NCBI GenBank assembly: GCA_048262455.1
Contig: JBLXFD010000013.1
Coordinates: 45,199-109,198, forward strand
Length of the DNA: 64,000 bases
Direction of reading: 5' to 3'
From: Psychromarinibacter sp048262455
GTDB taxonomy: Bacteria; Pseudomonadota; Alphaproteobacteria; Rhodobacterales; Rhodobacteraceae
Part shown: in pieces, positions 41,673 to 50,079 of the stretch
How the letters are laid out: the number at the start of each line of letters is the position of its first letter
Numbering within the stretch: the stretch's first letter is position 1
Program-made: the position numbers and the translations under genes
The notes under the pieces: generated by a model
Databases searched by the model: none
What the model saw: only the letters and a program-made list of their open reading frames with translations
What the model was told of the DNA's origin: nothing

Positions 41673-42980
41673 TCAGCGCAGCGGGCCTTGGCTGAGACGG
41701 TAGACGGCGGCGTCCACCAGCTCTGCCTGGCGGGTGTTGCGGCCAAAGCCGGGATCGGCGCCGGCGGCCACCTCGTCGGTGCTGTAAAGCCACCATTCCA
41801 GTGCCTTGGGCTCGCTGCGCGCCACTCCGAAGCCGTGGTAAAGGTGGTGTCCCAGCAGTTCGCCGTAGGCCGGCTCGTCCAGCGCCACCAGCAGCAGCGC
41901 GGCCCCCAGCGCCACCTCCAGCTGCTCGTCATCGTAGCCGGTGCCAAGGCAGATCCGCGCGGTGCGCGCCAGAGCCTCGCGGTCGGTGCCGCTGGCCTGC
42001 GCGAACTCCCGCACGCCCGTGACCACCCGCGCGCGCGATTCCTTCTCCAGCGCGGCAAGGTGCGGCTCCATCACCGGGCCCAGCTGCGCGCATTGGCCGG
42101 CGATCTGCCGGGCGCTGACATTGGCCACCTCGCGGGCCAGCGCGTCCGACCGGGCGATCGCGGCGGCGCGGGCCTGGCAGAACGACTGGTCCAGCGCGTC
42201 GCGCGGGTCGTTCATGGTGGCCAGCGTGACGTTCAGCCCCGCCACCGAGGGATGCGCGCAGAACCCGGCGAGAGAGCCGGATTCGGCCTGCGGCGGCGGC
42301 AGCACGCTGACCTCGGTGCCGCCGGTCGCGGGCGCGGGTGCAGGGCTGGGCGCGGGCCCGATCTCGCGCGGCGGGGCGGGCAGGTTACGGCCGGGGCCGG
42401 TCACCACCGGCGGCGGCACCACGGGCGCCGGCGCCGCCTCCGGCGGGTTGTTCAGCGCCTCCAGCCGCGCCGGCTCCAGCAAGGCGCGCGGCCCCATGGA
42501 ATCGTAGTAGATCCGCGCGCCGACGCCCGCCCGCGCCTCGGACCAGGCCGCCAGCAGCGCCGCGTGCCCGCGCTCGGACAGCCGGCCGGTGACCGGGTAG
42601 CCCATCCACTGCTGGTAGCCGCGCACCGCCGCCTCGGTCTGCGCCCCCAGCACCCCGTCCACCGGCCCCGCGTCGAAGCCGAAGAAAGTCAGCGCCCGCT
42701 GCACGTCGCGCACGCCGCCGATCCCGCCCACCGCGGGGCCGGTGACGCTGAACTCCGGCGGCGCCGGGCGCAGCGGCCGATTCTGGGTCGAGAAGACATC
42801 GATATCCCGCTCCCGGCCGCGATCCCGGTCCCGGGTCAGCTCGTTCACCACGATGCCGGTGATCACCCCGCCGACGATCGCCTTGAGCAGCGTGTTGCCG
42901 TCCTGCGCCGCGGCGGGCTGCACCGGGCTCAACGCCAGCAGCGCGGCGGCGGGAAGGGAAAGGTAGCTGGACTTGCGCAT
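41673..42980 (-). CDS. Exported peptidoglycan-binding-domain protein
   Basis: 435 residues from ATG 42980. Sec signal peptide ending AAAQD. After a charged stretch (ELTRDRDRGRERDIDVF) a PG_binding_1 domain appears (VRDVQRALTFFGFDAGPVDG, VLGAQTEAAVRGYQQWMGYP). A Pro/Ala-rich linker (residues ~200-245) leads to an alpha-helical C-terminal domain with Cys in AGFCAHP, QSFCQAR, AGQCAQLG and ARICLGTG, and the Trp-rich ALEWWLYSTDEV. It is a periplasmic envelope protein; the C-terminal domain is not one I can name. A tRNA-Leu follows 93 bp downstream on the same strand. Divergent from lipB. Confidence 0.8.
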   Translation of the reverse strand: MRKSSYLSLPAAALLALSPVQPAAAQDGNTLLKAIVGGVITGIVVNELTRDRDRGRERDIDVFSTQNRPLRPAPPEFSVTGPAVGGIGGVRDVQRALTFFGFDAGPVDGVLGAQTEAAVRGYQQWMGYPVTGRLSERGHAALLAAWSEARAGVGARIYYDSMGPRALLEPARLEALNNPPEAAPAPVVPPPVVTGPGRNLPAPPREIGPAPSPAPAPATGGTEVSVLPPPQAESGSLAGFCAHPSVAGLNVTLATMNDPRDALDQSFCQARAAAIARSDALAREVANVSARQIAGQCAQLGPVMEPHLAALEKESRARVVTGVREFAQASGTDREALARTARICLGTGYDDEQLEVALGAALLLVALDEPAYGELLGHHLYHGFGVARSEPKALEWWLYSTDEVAAGADPGFGRNTRQAELVDAAVYRLSQGPLR

Positions 42981-43173
42981 CTTGAGGGTCCTTGTCTGTC
43001 CTGGCCGGATCTTCAGCATGGATGTCTAGCACGGGCGCGGCGGCGCCGAAGCCCCGCCGTAAGCACCGGCGGGTCGAGCGGCGATGATACGCCGACGCCG
43101 GGCGCGGCGGAAGGGCGGCGCGGGGTGACGCGGCGTGCTGGACAATCCGCGCGGGCTGGGCAACATCCGCGCC

Positions 43174-43812
43174 ATGGTGGAATGGATCACGACCCCCGGC
43201 CTGACCGGCCACGCCGAGGCCGTCGCCTTCATGGAGGCCCGCGCCGCCGCCATCGCCGAGGGCACCGCCCCCGAGGCGATCTGGCTGGTGGAGCATCCGC
43301 CGCTCTACACCGCCGGCACCTCGGCCCGCGCCGCCGACCTGAAGGACCCGCACCGCTTCCCGGTGATCGAGACCCGGCGCGGCGGCCAGTACACCTACCA
43401 CGGGCCCGGCCAGCGGGTGGTCTACGTGATGCTCGACCTCGGCCGCCGGGGCCGCGACGTGCGCGCCTTCGTGCAGATGCTGGAGGCCTGGGTGATCGAC
43501 ACCCTCGCCACCTTCAACGTCACCGGCGAGATCCGCCCCGGCCGCGTCGGCGTCTGGGTCGCCCGGCCGGAAAAGCCGCCCCTGCCGGACGGCAGCCCCC
43601 GCGAGGACAAGATCGCCGCCATCGGCATCCGCCTGCGGCGCTGGGTCAGCTACCACGGCATCTCGATCAACGTGGAGCCGGACCTGTCGCACTTCGACGG
43701 CATCGTGCCCTGCGGCATCGCCGGCCACGGGGTCACCAGCCTTGTGGACCTTGGCCTGCCGGTGACCATGGAGGACCTGGACGTGGCGCTGAGGACAAGT
43801 TTTCCCGGCTGA
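43174..43812 (+). CDS. lipB: Octanoyl-[ACP]:protein N-octanoyltransferase LipB
   Basis: 212 residues from ATG 43174; a GTG 13 codons upstream is less likely. Conserved LWLVEHPPLYTAGTS-like region (AIWLVEHPPLYTAGTSA), RRGGQYTYHGPGQRVVY, catalytic Lys in EDKIAAIGIRLRRWVSYHG and the thioester Cys in GIVPCGIAGHGVTSL. Transfers octanoate from ACP to lipoyl domains, which LipA then converts to lipoate. Ends 117 bp before a tiny membrane-peptide gene. Confidence 0.95.
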   Translation: MVEWITTPGLTGHAEAVAFMEARAAAIAEGTAPEAIWLVEHPPLYTAGTSARAADLKDPHRFPVIETRRGGQYTYHGPGQRVVYVMLDLGRRGRDVRAFVQMLEAWVIDTLATFNVTGEIRPGRVGVWVARPEKPPLPDGSPREDKIAAIGIRLRRWVSYHGISINVEPDLSHFDGIVPCGIAGHGVTSLVDLGLPVTMEDLDVALRTSFPG

Positions 43813-43929
43813 CCCGCCGCCACGCATTTCCTGTGGACAAGGCCGGGCGGTGAAAAAACTTTAACCTCCGTGCAACCTTTCGCTGTTTGCCTGCGTTCAT
43901 TGTCCAAGCAGCAGATGGAGGCCTACGAC

Positions 43930-44010
43930 ATGTACGCCAACACGCTCTTTCTGACGATGGTAGGTATCGGCATGACCCTCCTCGTCATTACCGCCGCGGT
44001 GGCCGGCTAA
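43930..44010 (+). CDS. Very small membrane peptide, 26 residues
   Basis: ATG 43930 is preceded by GGAGG (43917-43921); an in-frame ATG at 43915 would add five residues. The product is MYANTLFLTMVGIGMTLLVI followed by TAAVAG: one membrane helix with hardly any soluble part. A textbook rho-independent terminator lies 53 bp downstream, so the unit is bounded. It lies between lipB and ctaD. Proximity to cytochrome oxidase subunit I raises the possibility of a small oxidase-associated peptide, but that is only positional. I do not recognise it. Confidence 0.6.
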   Translation: MYANTLFLTMVGIGMTLLVITAAVAG

Positions 44011-44062
44011 GCCACCTCATGCCAAGGGGCCTCATCCCGGCCCCCGTCCCTGTCCCTTGCCT

Positions 44063-44097
44063 GACGCCCCGGCCATTGGCCGCGGGCGTCTTTTTTT
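44063..44097 (+). terminator. Rho-independent terminator before ctaD
   Basis: GACGCCC at 44063-44069 pairs with GGGCGTC at 44084-44090, with an inner CGGCC-ATT-GGCCG helix, followed by seven T residues (44091-44097). It ends the transcript of the 26-residue peptide and isolates ctaD. Confidence 0.92.
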
Positions 44098-44218
44098 GCC
44101 TTTCGCTCCCCCTGCCCCCGGCCCAGCCCCGCTTCGCCCCTGCCCCGCGCCCGCCCCCGCGGCGCCCGCCTGCGACACCAAGGCACCCTTCCCGAAGCCC
44201 CGCGCGCGCAATCCGCCA

Positions 44219-44247
44219 TTGCCCCGCCCGTGGGCTGCGCATAAAAC
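44219..44247 (+). promoter_or_regulatory. Candidate sigma-70-type promoter of ctaD
   Basis: TTGCCC (44219-44224), a 17-bp spacer and TAAAAC (44242-44247) lie 76 bp upstream of the ctaD start, after the terminator at 44097. The match is moderate. The rest of the 312-bp gap (44011-44322) is GC-rich leader with no gene. Confidence 0.4.
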
Positions 44248-44322
44248 CGCCTGCAAAACCGGCAGATCCGGGGTGACTCGGCCCCCTGCACCAACACTTA
44301 ACGGGAAATCCAGGAGGCACGC

Positions 44323-45996
44323 ATGGCCGACGCCGCCATCCATGGCCACGACCACGAGGACAACCGGTCCTTCTTCGTCCGCTGGTTCATGTCGACGAAC
44401 CACAAGGACATCGGGATCCTCTATCTCTTCACCGCCGCGGTCTTCGGCTTCATCTCGGTGGCCTTCACGGTCTACATGCGGCTGGAGCTGATGGAACCCG
44501 GCGTGCAGTACATGTGCCTCGAGGGCGCGCGGTTCATCGCCGATTCCTCGTCGCCCTGCTCGCCCAACGGGCACCTGTGGAACGTGATGATCACCGGCCA
44601 CGGCATCCTGATGATGTTCTTCGTGGTGATCCCGGCGCTGTTCGGCGGCTTCGGCAACTACTTCATGCCGCTGCAGATCGGCGCGCCGGACATGGCCTTC
44701 CCGCGGATGAACAACCTCAGCTACTGGATGTTCGTCGCCGGCACCATGCTGGCCATCATCTCGGTGGTCTCGCCGGGCGGCAACGGGCAGCTGGGCTCTG
44801 GCGTGGGCTGGGTGCTCTACCCGCCGCTGTCCACTTCCGAGGGCGGCTATTCCATGGACCTGGCGATCTTCGCGGTGCACCTGTCGGGCGCCTCGTCGAT
44901 CCTCGGCGCGATCAACATGATCACCACCTTCCTGAACATGCGCGCCCCCGGGATGACGCTGTTCAAGGTGCCGCTCTTCGCCTGGTCGATCTTCGTGACC
45001 GCCTGGCTGATCCTGCTGGCCCTGCCGGTGCTGGCCGGCGCCATCACCATGCTGCTGACCGACCGCAACTTCGGCACCACCTTCTTCCAGCCGGAAGGCG
45101 GGGGCGATCCGATCCTCTACCAGCACATCCTGTGGTTCTTCGGGCACCCCGAGGTCTACATCGTGATCGTGCCGGCCTTCGGCATCATCAGCCACGTGGT
45201 CGCCACCTTCAGCCGCAAGCCGGTCTTCGGCTACCTGCCCATGGTCTGGGCGATGATCGCCATCGGCGCGCTGGGCTTCGTGGTCTGGGCGCACCACATG
45301 TACACCGTCGGCATGTCGCTGACCCAGCAGAGCTACTTCATGCTGGCGACCATGGTCATCGCGGTGCCCACCGGCATCAAGATCTTCTCGTGGATCGCGA
45401 CCATGTGGGGCGGCTCGGTGGAGTTCAAGACGCCCATGCTCTGGGCCTTCGGCTTCATCTTCCTGTTCACCCTGGGCGGCGTCACGGGCATCGTGCTCAG
45501 CCAGGCCGCGGTGGACCGGGCCTACCACGACACCTACTACGTGGTGGCGCACTTCCACTACGTGATGAGCCTCGGCGCGGTCTTCGGGATCTTCGCGGGC
45601 ATCTACTACTGGATGGGCAAGATGAGCGGCCGCCAGTACCCCGAGTGGGCGGGCAAGCTGCACTTCTGGACGATGTTCATCGGCGCGAACATCACTTTCT
45701 TCCCGCAGCACTTCCTGGGCCGCCAGGGCATGCCCCGGCGCTACATCGACTACCCCGAGCAGTTCGCCTACTGGAACTACGTCTCCTCGATCGGCGCCTT
45801 CATCTCCTTCGCCTCCTTCCTGTTCTTCATCGGCATCGTGTTCTACACGCTTTTCGCCGGAAAGCGGGTCACCCAGGCGAACTACTGGAACGAGCATGCC
45901 GACACGCTCGAATGGACCCTGCCCTCGCCGCCGCCGGAGCATACCTTCGAGACCCTGCCGAAGCAGTCCGACTGGGACCGTACCCCGGCCCACTGA
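44323..45996 (+). CDS. ctaD: Cytochrome c oxidase subunit I (aa3 type)
   Basis: 557 residues, 12 membrane helices. Ligands and channels are complete: low-spin heme His near residue 93 in ITGHGILMMFF and in VVAHFHYVMSLG, CuB His and the His-Tyr pair in WFFGHPEVY (with the proton-relay Glu), the CuB His pair in VWAHHMYT, D-channel Asp in GAPDMAFPRMNN, K-channel Lys in GIKIFSWIATMWGG, and the Arg pair in GMPRRYIDYP. It is the catalytic core of the respiratory oxidase. CCAGGAGGCACGC gives a strong start. As in Rhodobacter, ctaD stands alone; ctaC, ctaE and assembly genes are elsewhere. Confidence 0.98.
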   Translation: MADAAIHGHDHEDNRSFFVRWFMSTNHKDIGILYLFTAAVFGFISVAFTVYMRLELMEPGVQYMCLEGARFIADSSSPCSPNGHLWNVMITGHGILMMFFVVIPALFGGFGNYFMPLQIGAPDMAFPRMNNLSYWMFVAGTMLAIISVVSPGGNGQLGSGVGWVLYPPLSTSEGGYSMDLAIFAVHLSGASSILGAINMITTFLNMRAPGMTLFKVPLFAWSIFVTAWLILLALPVLAGAITMLLTDRNFGTTFFQPEGGGDPILYQHILWFFGHPEVYIVIVPAFGIISHVVATFSRKPVFGYLPMVWAMIAIGALGFVVWAHHMYTVGMSLTQQSYFMLATMVIAVPTGIKIFSWIATMWGGSVEFKTPMLWAFGFIFLFTLGGVTGIVLSQAAVDRAYHDTYYVVAHFHYVMSLGAVFGIFAGIYYWMGKMSGRQYPEWAGKLHFWTMFIGANITFFPQHFLGRQGMPRRYIDYPEQFAYWNYVSSIGAFISFASFLFFIGIVFYTLFAGKRVTQANYWNEHADTLEWTLPSPPPEHTFETLPKQSDWDRTPAH

Positions 45997-46007
45997 CACC
46001 GGACCCG

Positions 46008-46045
46008 AAGGGCCGCCGCATCCGCCGGCGGCCCTTCTTCCTTTC
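46008..46045 (+). terminator. Rho-independent terminator of ctaD
   Basis: AAGGGCCGCCG (46008-46018) pairs with CGGCGGCCCTT (46026-46036) and is followed by pyrimidine-rich CTTCCTTTCC. It lies 11 bp past the ctaD stop. Confidence 0.8.
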
Positions 46046-46048
46046 CCC

Positions 46049-46118
46049 GTTCTTCTTGTCGGCAAATACCTCGGGGGGAGGCCCGGCCAGGCCGGGACGG
46101 GGGGCAGCGCCCCCCTCC
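46049..46118 (+). repeat. AAATA-GGGG gene-end palindromic repeat, family 2, copy A
   Basis: TTCTTCTTGTCGGCAAATAC, then a G-run, a GGCCCGGCC-type palindrome and GGGGGGCAGCGCCCCCC. The same plan (TTCTTCTxG.C..AAATA..C.CGGGG, then GGGGCAGCGCCCC) recurs at 49985 and, inverted, at 53294. It stands right after the ctaD terminator. Such elements are widespread at gene ends in roseobacter genomes to my memory. Confidence 0.7.
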
Positions 46119-46189
46119 GCCGCCGCCATCCCGCACTGCCTCCCGGACCAAAGCCCGGACTCACCCTCCCAATCGCCACCCGCAAGCCC

Positions 46190-46699
46190 ATGCCCTACCG
46201 CTGGACCCGGACCACCACGCCCGACGGCTGGCGCCTGACGCTCTGGCCGCACCGCTCCATGACGCCCGAGGGCTTCGCGGGCTTTCTCGGCGCCAGCTTC
46301 GCCATGGCCGCGGTGCCGCTGCTGGCCGTGCTCGGCTCGCCGATCCTCTGGGGCCTGCTGCCCTTCGCGCTGGGCACCCTCGCGCTGACCTGGATGTTCC
46401 TGCGCCGCAGCCTCACCGACCGCGCCCTGACCGAGGTGCTGGTGCTGACCCCGGACGCCGCAAGCCTGACCCGGACCGAGCCCCGCGCCGCCCCCCGCCA
46501 CTGGCAGGCCAATCCCCACTGGATCCGCGTCGAACTGCACCCCGAGGGCGGGCCGGTCGAGAACTACCTGACCCTCGCCGGCGGCGGCCGCACCGTCGAA
46601 CTGGGCGCCTTCCTCGCCCCCGAGGAACGCGCCCTGCTGCACCGCGAACTGCTCCGCCATCTGGCGCAACTGCGCGCGCCGGGGCATGACGGGGCATGA
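46190..46699 (+). CDS. DUF2244 domain membrane protein
   Basis: 169 residues. The DUF2244 pattern is visible: WRLTLWPHRSMTPEGFAGFL at the N-terminus, two close membrane helices (about residues 30-75, FAMAAVPLLAVLGSPILWG and LLPFALGTLALTWMFLRRSL), and a cytoplasmic C-terminal half with VLVLTPDAASLTRTEP, ANPHWIRVELHPEGG and VELGAFLAPEERALLHREL. Function unknown; the family often neighbours cytochrome oxidase genes in alphaproteobacteria, as here. No clear ribosome site precedes the ATG. Stop overlaps the next start (ATGA). Confidence 0.85.
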   Translation: MPYRWTRTTTPDGWRLTLWPHRSMTPEGFAGFLGASFAMAAVPLLAVLGSPILWGLLPFALGTLALTWMFLRRSLTDRALTEVLVLTPDAASLTRTEPRAAPRHWQANPHWIRVELHPEGGPVENYLTLAGGGRTVELGAFLAPEERALLHRELLRHLAQLRAPGHDGA

Positions 46700-47667
46700 C
46701 CGCCCTGCTGATCCTCGCCGCCGCTCTCCTCCTCGCCCTGCTGGGCCTCTGGCTGCACCACCTGTTCGAGGGCGAATGCCTGCCCGCCGACCTCTGGCGC
46801 GAATGGCGCCTGTCGCGCACCCCGCTGCAGCGGCTCGACGCCCGCTGGGCCGCCGCCACCCATCGCTCCGCCATCACTGTCACCCTGACCACCACCCCGG
46901 ACCGCATCACCCTGCTGGCCCCCACCCTGAAAAGCCTGCTGGACCAGCACCGCCCCCCCGCGCGCATCCTGCTGCAGGTGCCCCACCATTCCCTGCGCGA
47001 GGACCGGCCCTACCAGATCCCCGCCTTCCTCCAGGGCCTCGCCTCCACCGAGATCCGCCGCAGCCCCGACCTCGGCCCCGGCACCAAGCTGATCCCCGCC
47101 GTTCAGTCCGAACCGCCCGACACCCCGCTGCTGGTGGTGGACGACGACCGGATCTACCCGCCCTGGCTGATCGCCCGCTACGAGACCGCCTTGCGCGAGA
47201 TGCCGGACCGGGCGCTGACCATGGCCGGCTGGGTGGCACCCGCCGACCTGACCGACCGGCAGACCACCGTCTTCAGCAACCTCTTCCTGCGCCCCCCCGC
47301 CCCGGTCCGCGCCTCGCGCCTGCGCCGCCCGCGGCAGGTGGACGTCTTCCAGGGGGTCATGAGCTATCTCGTCCGCCCCTGCTTCTTCGATGCGGCGGAA
47401 CTGGCGGACTTCACCGGCCAGCCCGAGGCGCTGCGCTACGTCGACGACGTGCGCTCCAGCGCGCTGTGCCGGGCGGAGATCTGGGTGATCCCCGCCCCCT
47501 CTCTCAGCTTCGTGCCGCGCGCCCAGGCGGCACGGCTGCAGCAAAGCCGCCTCGGCCTGGTCAACCGCCGCCCCGGCGAAAGCCACAACCGCAACAACAC
47601 CATCGCCCTGCGCCACTACGCGGACCGCTGGCGCGTGGGCGGCCCCGGCGGACAAGACGGGAACTGA
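46696..47667 (+). CDS. Membrane-anchored glycosyltransferase-like protein
   Basis: 323 residues. One N-terminal membrane anchor (LLILAAALLLALLGLWLHHL) is followed by a GT-A-like domain: AITVTLTTTPDRITLLAPTL, RPPARILLQVPHHSLREDRP, and a DxD-type metal motif in LLVVDDDRIYPPWLIARYE. A VDVFQGVMSYLVRP block and a later VDDVR carry further conserved acidic residues. I infer an envelope sugar transferase; donor and acceptor are unknown. Translation is coupled to DUF2244 by a four-base overlap. Arginine-rich C-terminus. Confidence 0.75.
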   Translation: MTALLILAAALLLALLGLWLHHLFEGECLPADLWREWRLSRTPLQRLDARWAAATHRSAITVTLTTTPDRITLLAPTLKSLLDQHRPPARILLQVPHHSLREDRPYQIPAFLQGLASTEIRRSPDLGPGTKLIPAVQSEPPDTPLLVVDDDRIYPPWLIARYETALREMPDRALTMAGWVAPADLTDRQTTVFSNLFLRPPAPVRASRLRRPRQVDVFQGVMSYLVRPCFFDAAELADFTGQPEALRYVDDVRSSALCRAEIWVIPAPSLSFVPRAQAARLQQSRLGLVNRRPGESHNRNNTIALRHYADRWRVGGPGGQDGN

Positions 47668-47728
47668 CCGCTGGAATCTCCCGCCGCGCCGGGGCAGTGT
47701 CGCGGCGATGACGGCGAGGAGAGACGCG

Positions 47729-49534
47729 ATGTTCCAGAGCTTCGAGGCCACCACCCGACCCGACCAGGGCCCGCCCCGGCTGGCCGCGCTGCGCCGCCGG
47801 ATGGCCGACCAGGGCCTCGCCGGTTTCCTCGTCCCCCGCGCCGACGCCCACCAGGGCGAATACGTGGCCGACTGCGACGCGCGGCTGGCCTGGCTGACCG
47901 GCTTCACCGGCTCGGCCGGCTTCTGCGCGGTGCTGGAGGACCGGGCGGGGATTTTCGTGGACGGCCGCTACCGCGTGCAGGCGCGCGCCCAGGTGGCCCG
48001 CGATTTCACCGTGGTGAACTGGCCCGAGACCCGACTGGCCGACTGGCTGCGCGAGGCGCTGCCGAAAGGCGGCCGCGTCGGCTACGACGCCTGGCTGCAC
48101 AGCCGCACGGAGATCGAGCAGCTAGAGGCCGCGCTGGAGGCTTCCGAGATCGCGCTGGTAGCCGTGGACAACCTGGTGGACGCGGTCTGGCCCGACCGCC
48201 CCGCGCCCCCCGCCGGCCCGATAGAAATCTTCCCCGAGGAGATCGCCGGCCGCAGCGCCGCCGAGAAGCGCGAGGCCTGCGCGGCCGCCCTGCGCCGCGC
48301 CGGGCAGCGGGCGGCGGTGCTGACCCTGCCCGACGGCATTTGCTGGCTGCTGAACATCCGCGGCACCGACATCGCCCGCAACCCGGTGGTCCAGGCCAAC
48401 GCGATCCTGCACGAGGACGGCGCGGTGCAGCTGTTCATCGCGCCGGAGCGGCTGACCCCGGACCTGCGCCGCCACCTCGGCGCTTCCGTCCACGCCGCCG
48501 CGCCCGACACCTTCCCCGCCGCGTTGAAGGCGCTGCAGGGCAAGGTGCGCATCGACCCCGCCAGCGCCCCCGCCGCCCTCTCCGCCATCGCCGCCGACGC
48601 GGGCCTGCAGGTCGACTGGCAGGAGGACCCGACGATCCTGCCCAAGTCCCGCAAGACCCCGCAGGAAATCGCCGCCACCACCGAGGCGCACCTGCGCGAC
48701 GGCGCCGCCATGGTGGAATTCCTGGCCTGGCTCGACGCCGAGGCGCCCAAGGGCACCCTGACCGAGATCGACGTGGTGCGCCGGCTGGAAGGCTTCCGCC
48801 GCGCCACCAACGCCCTGCGCGACATCAGCTTCGAGACGATCTGCGGCGCCGGCCCCAACGGCGCCATCGTGCACTACCGCGTCACCGAGGCCAGCAACCG
48901 GCCGGTGCGCCCGGGAGAGCTGCTGCTGATCGACTCCGGCGGCCAGTACCTCGACGGCACCACCGACATCACCCGCACCGTCGCGGTGGGTGGCGATCCG
49001 ACCGAGGAACAGCGCGCCTGTTTCACCCGGGTGCTGAAAGGGATGATCGCCATCTCCCGCGCCCGCTGGCCCAAGGGCCGCGCCGGCCGCGACCTCGACG
49101 CGCTGGCGCGGATCGCGCTCTGGCAGGCCGGGCAAGACTTCGACCACGGCACCGGCCACGGGGTCGGCGTGTACCTGTCGGTGCACGAGGGCCCGCAGCG
49201 GCTGTCGCGGGTCTCCGAGGTGCCGCTGGAGCCGGGGATGATCCTGTCGAACGAGCCGGGATACTACCGCGAGGGCGCCTTCGGCATCCGCATCGAGAAC
49301 CTGGTGGTGGTGCGCGAGGCCCCCGCCCTGCCCGGCGGCGACGCGCGCGAGATGCTGGACTTCACCACCCTCACCCACGTCCCCATCGACCGCCGCCTCA
49401 TGGACCCGGCGCTGCTGGACAGCGGGGAAAGGGCCTGGCTGAACGCCTACCACGCCGGCATCGACCCGCTTCTGGGCGAGCGCCTGACCCCGTCCGCCCG
49501 CACCTGGCTAGCGCAAGCGGCAGCCCCGGTCTAG
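47729..49534 (+). CDS. pepP: Xaa-Pro aminopeptidase (M24B)
   Basis: 601 residues from ATG 47729 (GAGGAGAGACGCG). Two creatinase-like N-terminal domains precede the M24 pita-bread domain. Metal ligands: Asp in LLLIDSGGQYLDGTTDITRT (both Asp), His in HGTGHGVGVYLSVHEGP, Glu in MILSNEPGYYREGAFGIRIE and in the final IRIENLVVV. The length, about 600 residues with three domains, is that of the eukaryotic cytosolic/alphaproteobacterial aminopeptidase P, larger than E. coli PepP. Removes N-terminal residues before proline. Not obviously exported. Confidence 0.93.
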   Translation: MFQSFEATTRPDQGPPRLAALRRRMADQGLAGFLVPRADAHQGEYVADCDARLAWLTGFTGSAGFCAVLEDRAGIFVDGRYRVQARAQVARDFTVVNWPETRLADWLREALPKGGRVGYDAWLHSRTEIEQLEAALEASEIALVAVDNLVDAVWPDRPAPPAGPIEIFPEEIAGRSAAEKREACAAALRRAGQRAAVLTLPDGICWLLNIRGTDIARNPVVQANAILHEDGAVQLFIAPERLTPDLRRHLGASVHAAAPDTFPAALKALQGKVRIDPASAPAALSAIAADAGLQVDWQEDPTILPKSRKTPQEIAATTEAHLRDGAAMVEFLAWLDAEAPKGTLTEIDVVRRLEGFRRATNALRDISFETICGAGPNGAIVHYRVTEASNRPVRPGELLLIDSGGQYLDGTTDITRTVAVGGDPTEEQRACFTRVLKGMIAISRARWPKGRAGRDLDALARIALWQAGQDFDHGTGHGVGVYLSVHEGPQRLSRVSEVPLEPGMILSNEPGYYREGAFGIRIENLVVVREAPALPGGDAREMLDFTTLTHVPIDRRLMDPALLDSGERAWLNAYHAGIDPLLGERLTPSARTWLAQAAAPV

Positions 49535-49623
49535 GCCCGCCCCCCGCCCCCGCGAATTCGCCATGGAGCCCCCCCTGCAAGCCTGCTAGCCTGCGCCCCG
49601 AACCCCTTGATGCGAGAACCGCC

Positions 49624-49965
49624 ATGGCAGACAACATCACCACGCGCCGCGCCCCGGGTCTCTGGGTCGTCCGCGCCGGCGGCGCTGTGCTGGGCGAATC
49701 CGAGCGCGCGCTGGAACTGACAGAGGCGGGCAAGGCCCCGGTCATCTACTTCCCGCGCGAGGACCTGGCCATGGCCTTCCTCGAACCTTCGGGCAAGACC
49801 AGCCACTCGCCGCTGGGCGAGGCCACCCTCTACTCCGTCGCCGCCCGCAGCGGCCCGATCCCCGACGCGGCCTGGAGCTACGAAAGCCCGGCCCCGGGGA
49901 TGGAGGAGATCACCGGCCACCTCGCCTTCCACCCCGGCGACCGCGTGCAGGTCGAGCAACTCTAG
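49624..49965 (+). CDS. DUF427 domain protein
   Basis: 113 residues. Contains APGLWVVRAGGAVLGESERA, PVIYFPREDLAMAFLEPSGK, TSHSPLGEATLYSVAA and the C-terminal ITGHLAFHPGDRVQVEQL, the conserved DUF427 sequence with its YFPxxD and CP/SPxK-like core. Function of the family is not established. Cytoplasmic. It follows pepP after 89 bp and is probably monocistronic, ending just before a family-2 gene-end repeat. Confidence 0.9.
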   Translation: MADNITTRRAPGLWVVRAGGAVLGESERALELTEAGKAPVIYFPREDLAMAFLEPSGKTSHSPLGEATLYSVAARSGPIPDAAWSYESPAPGMEEITGHLAFHPGDRVQVEQL

Positions 49966-49984
49966 CCGCCCGCGACCTCCCCTC

Positions 49985-50063
49985 ATTCTTCTGGTTCCAA
50001 ATATCCCGGGGAGCGCGAGGGGCAGCGCCCCTCGCACCGGTCGGATCGCCGCAGGCGATCCGA
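49985..50063 (+). repeat. AAATA-GGGG gene-end palindromic repeat, family 2, copy B
   Basis: ATTCTTCTGGTTCCAAATAT, then CCCGGGG and GAGGGGCAGCGCCCCTC, followed by a perfect ten-base-pair hairpin TCGGATCGCC-GCA-GGCGATCCGA (50041-50063). It lies between the convergent DUF427 and clc genes and may serve both as a terminator. Confidence 0.7.
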
Positions 50064-50079
50064 TCCGCACCAAGAAAAC

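Noticed and set aside
44229..44295. tRNA-Cys-like sequence (CCTGCAAAACC followed by GGGGTGACTCGGCCCC...CTGCACCA) upstream of ctaD
   Set aside because: The anticodon stem does not pair, the T-loop lacks TTC, and no seven-base-pair acceptor stem can be formed.
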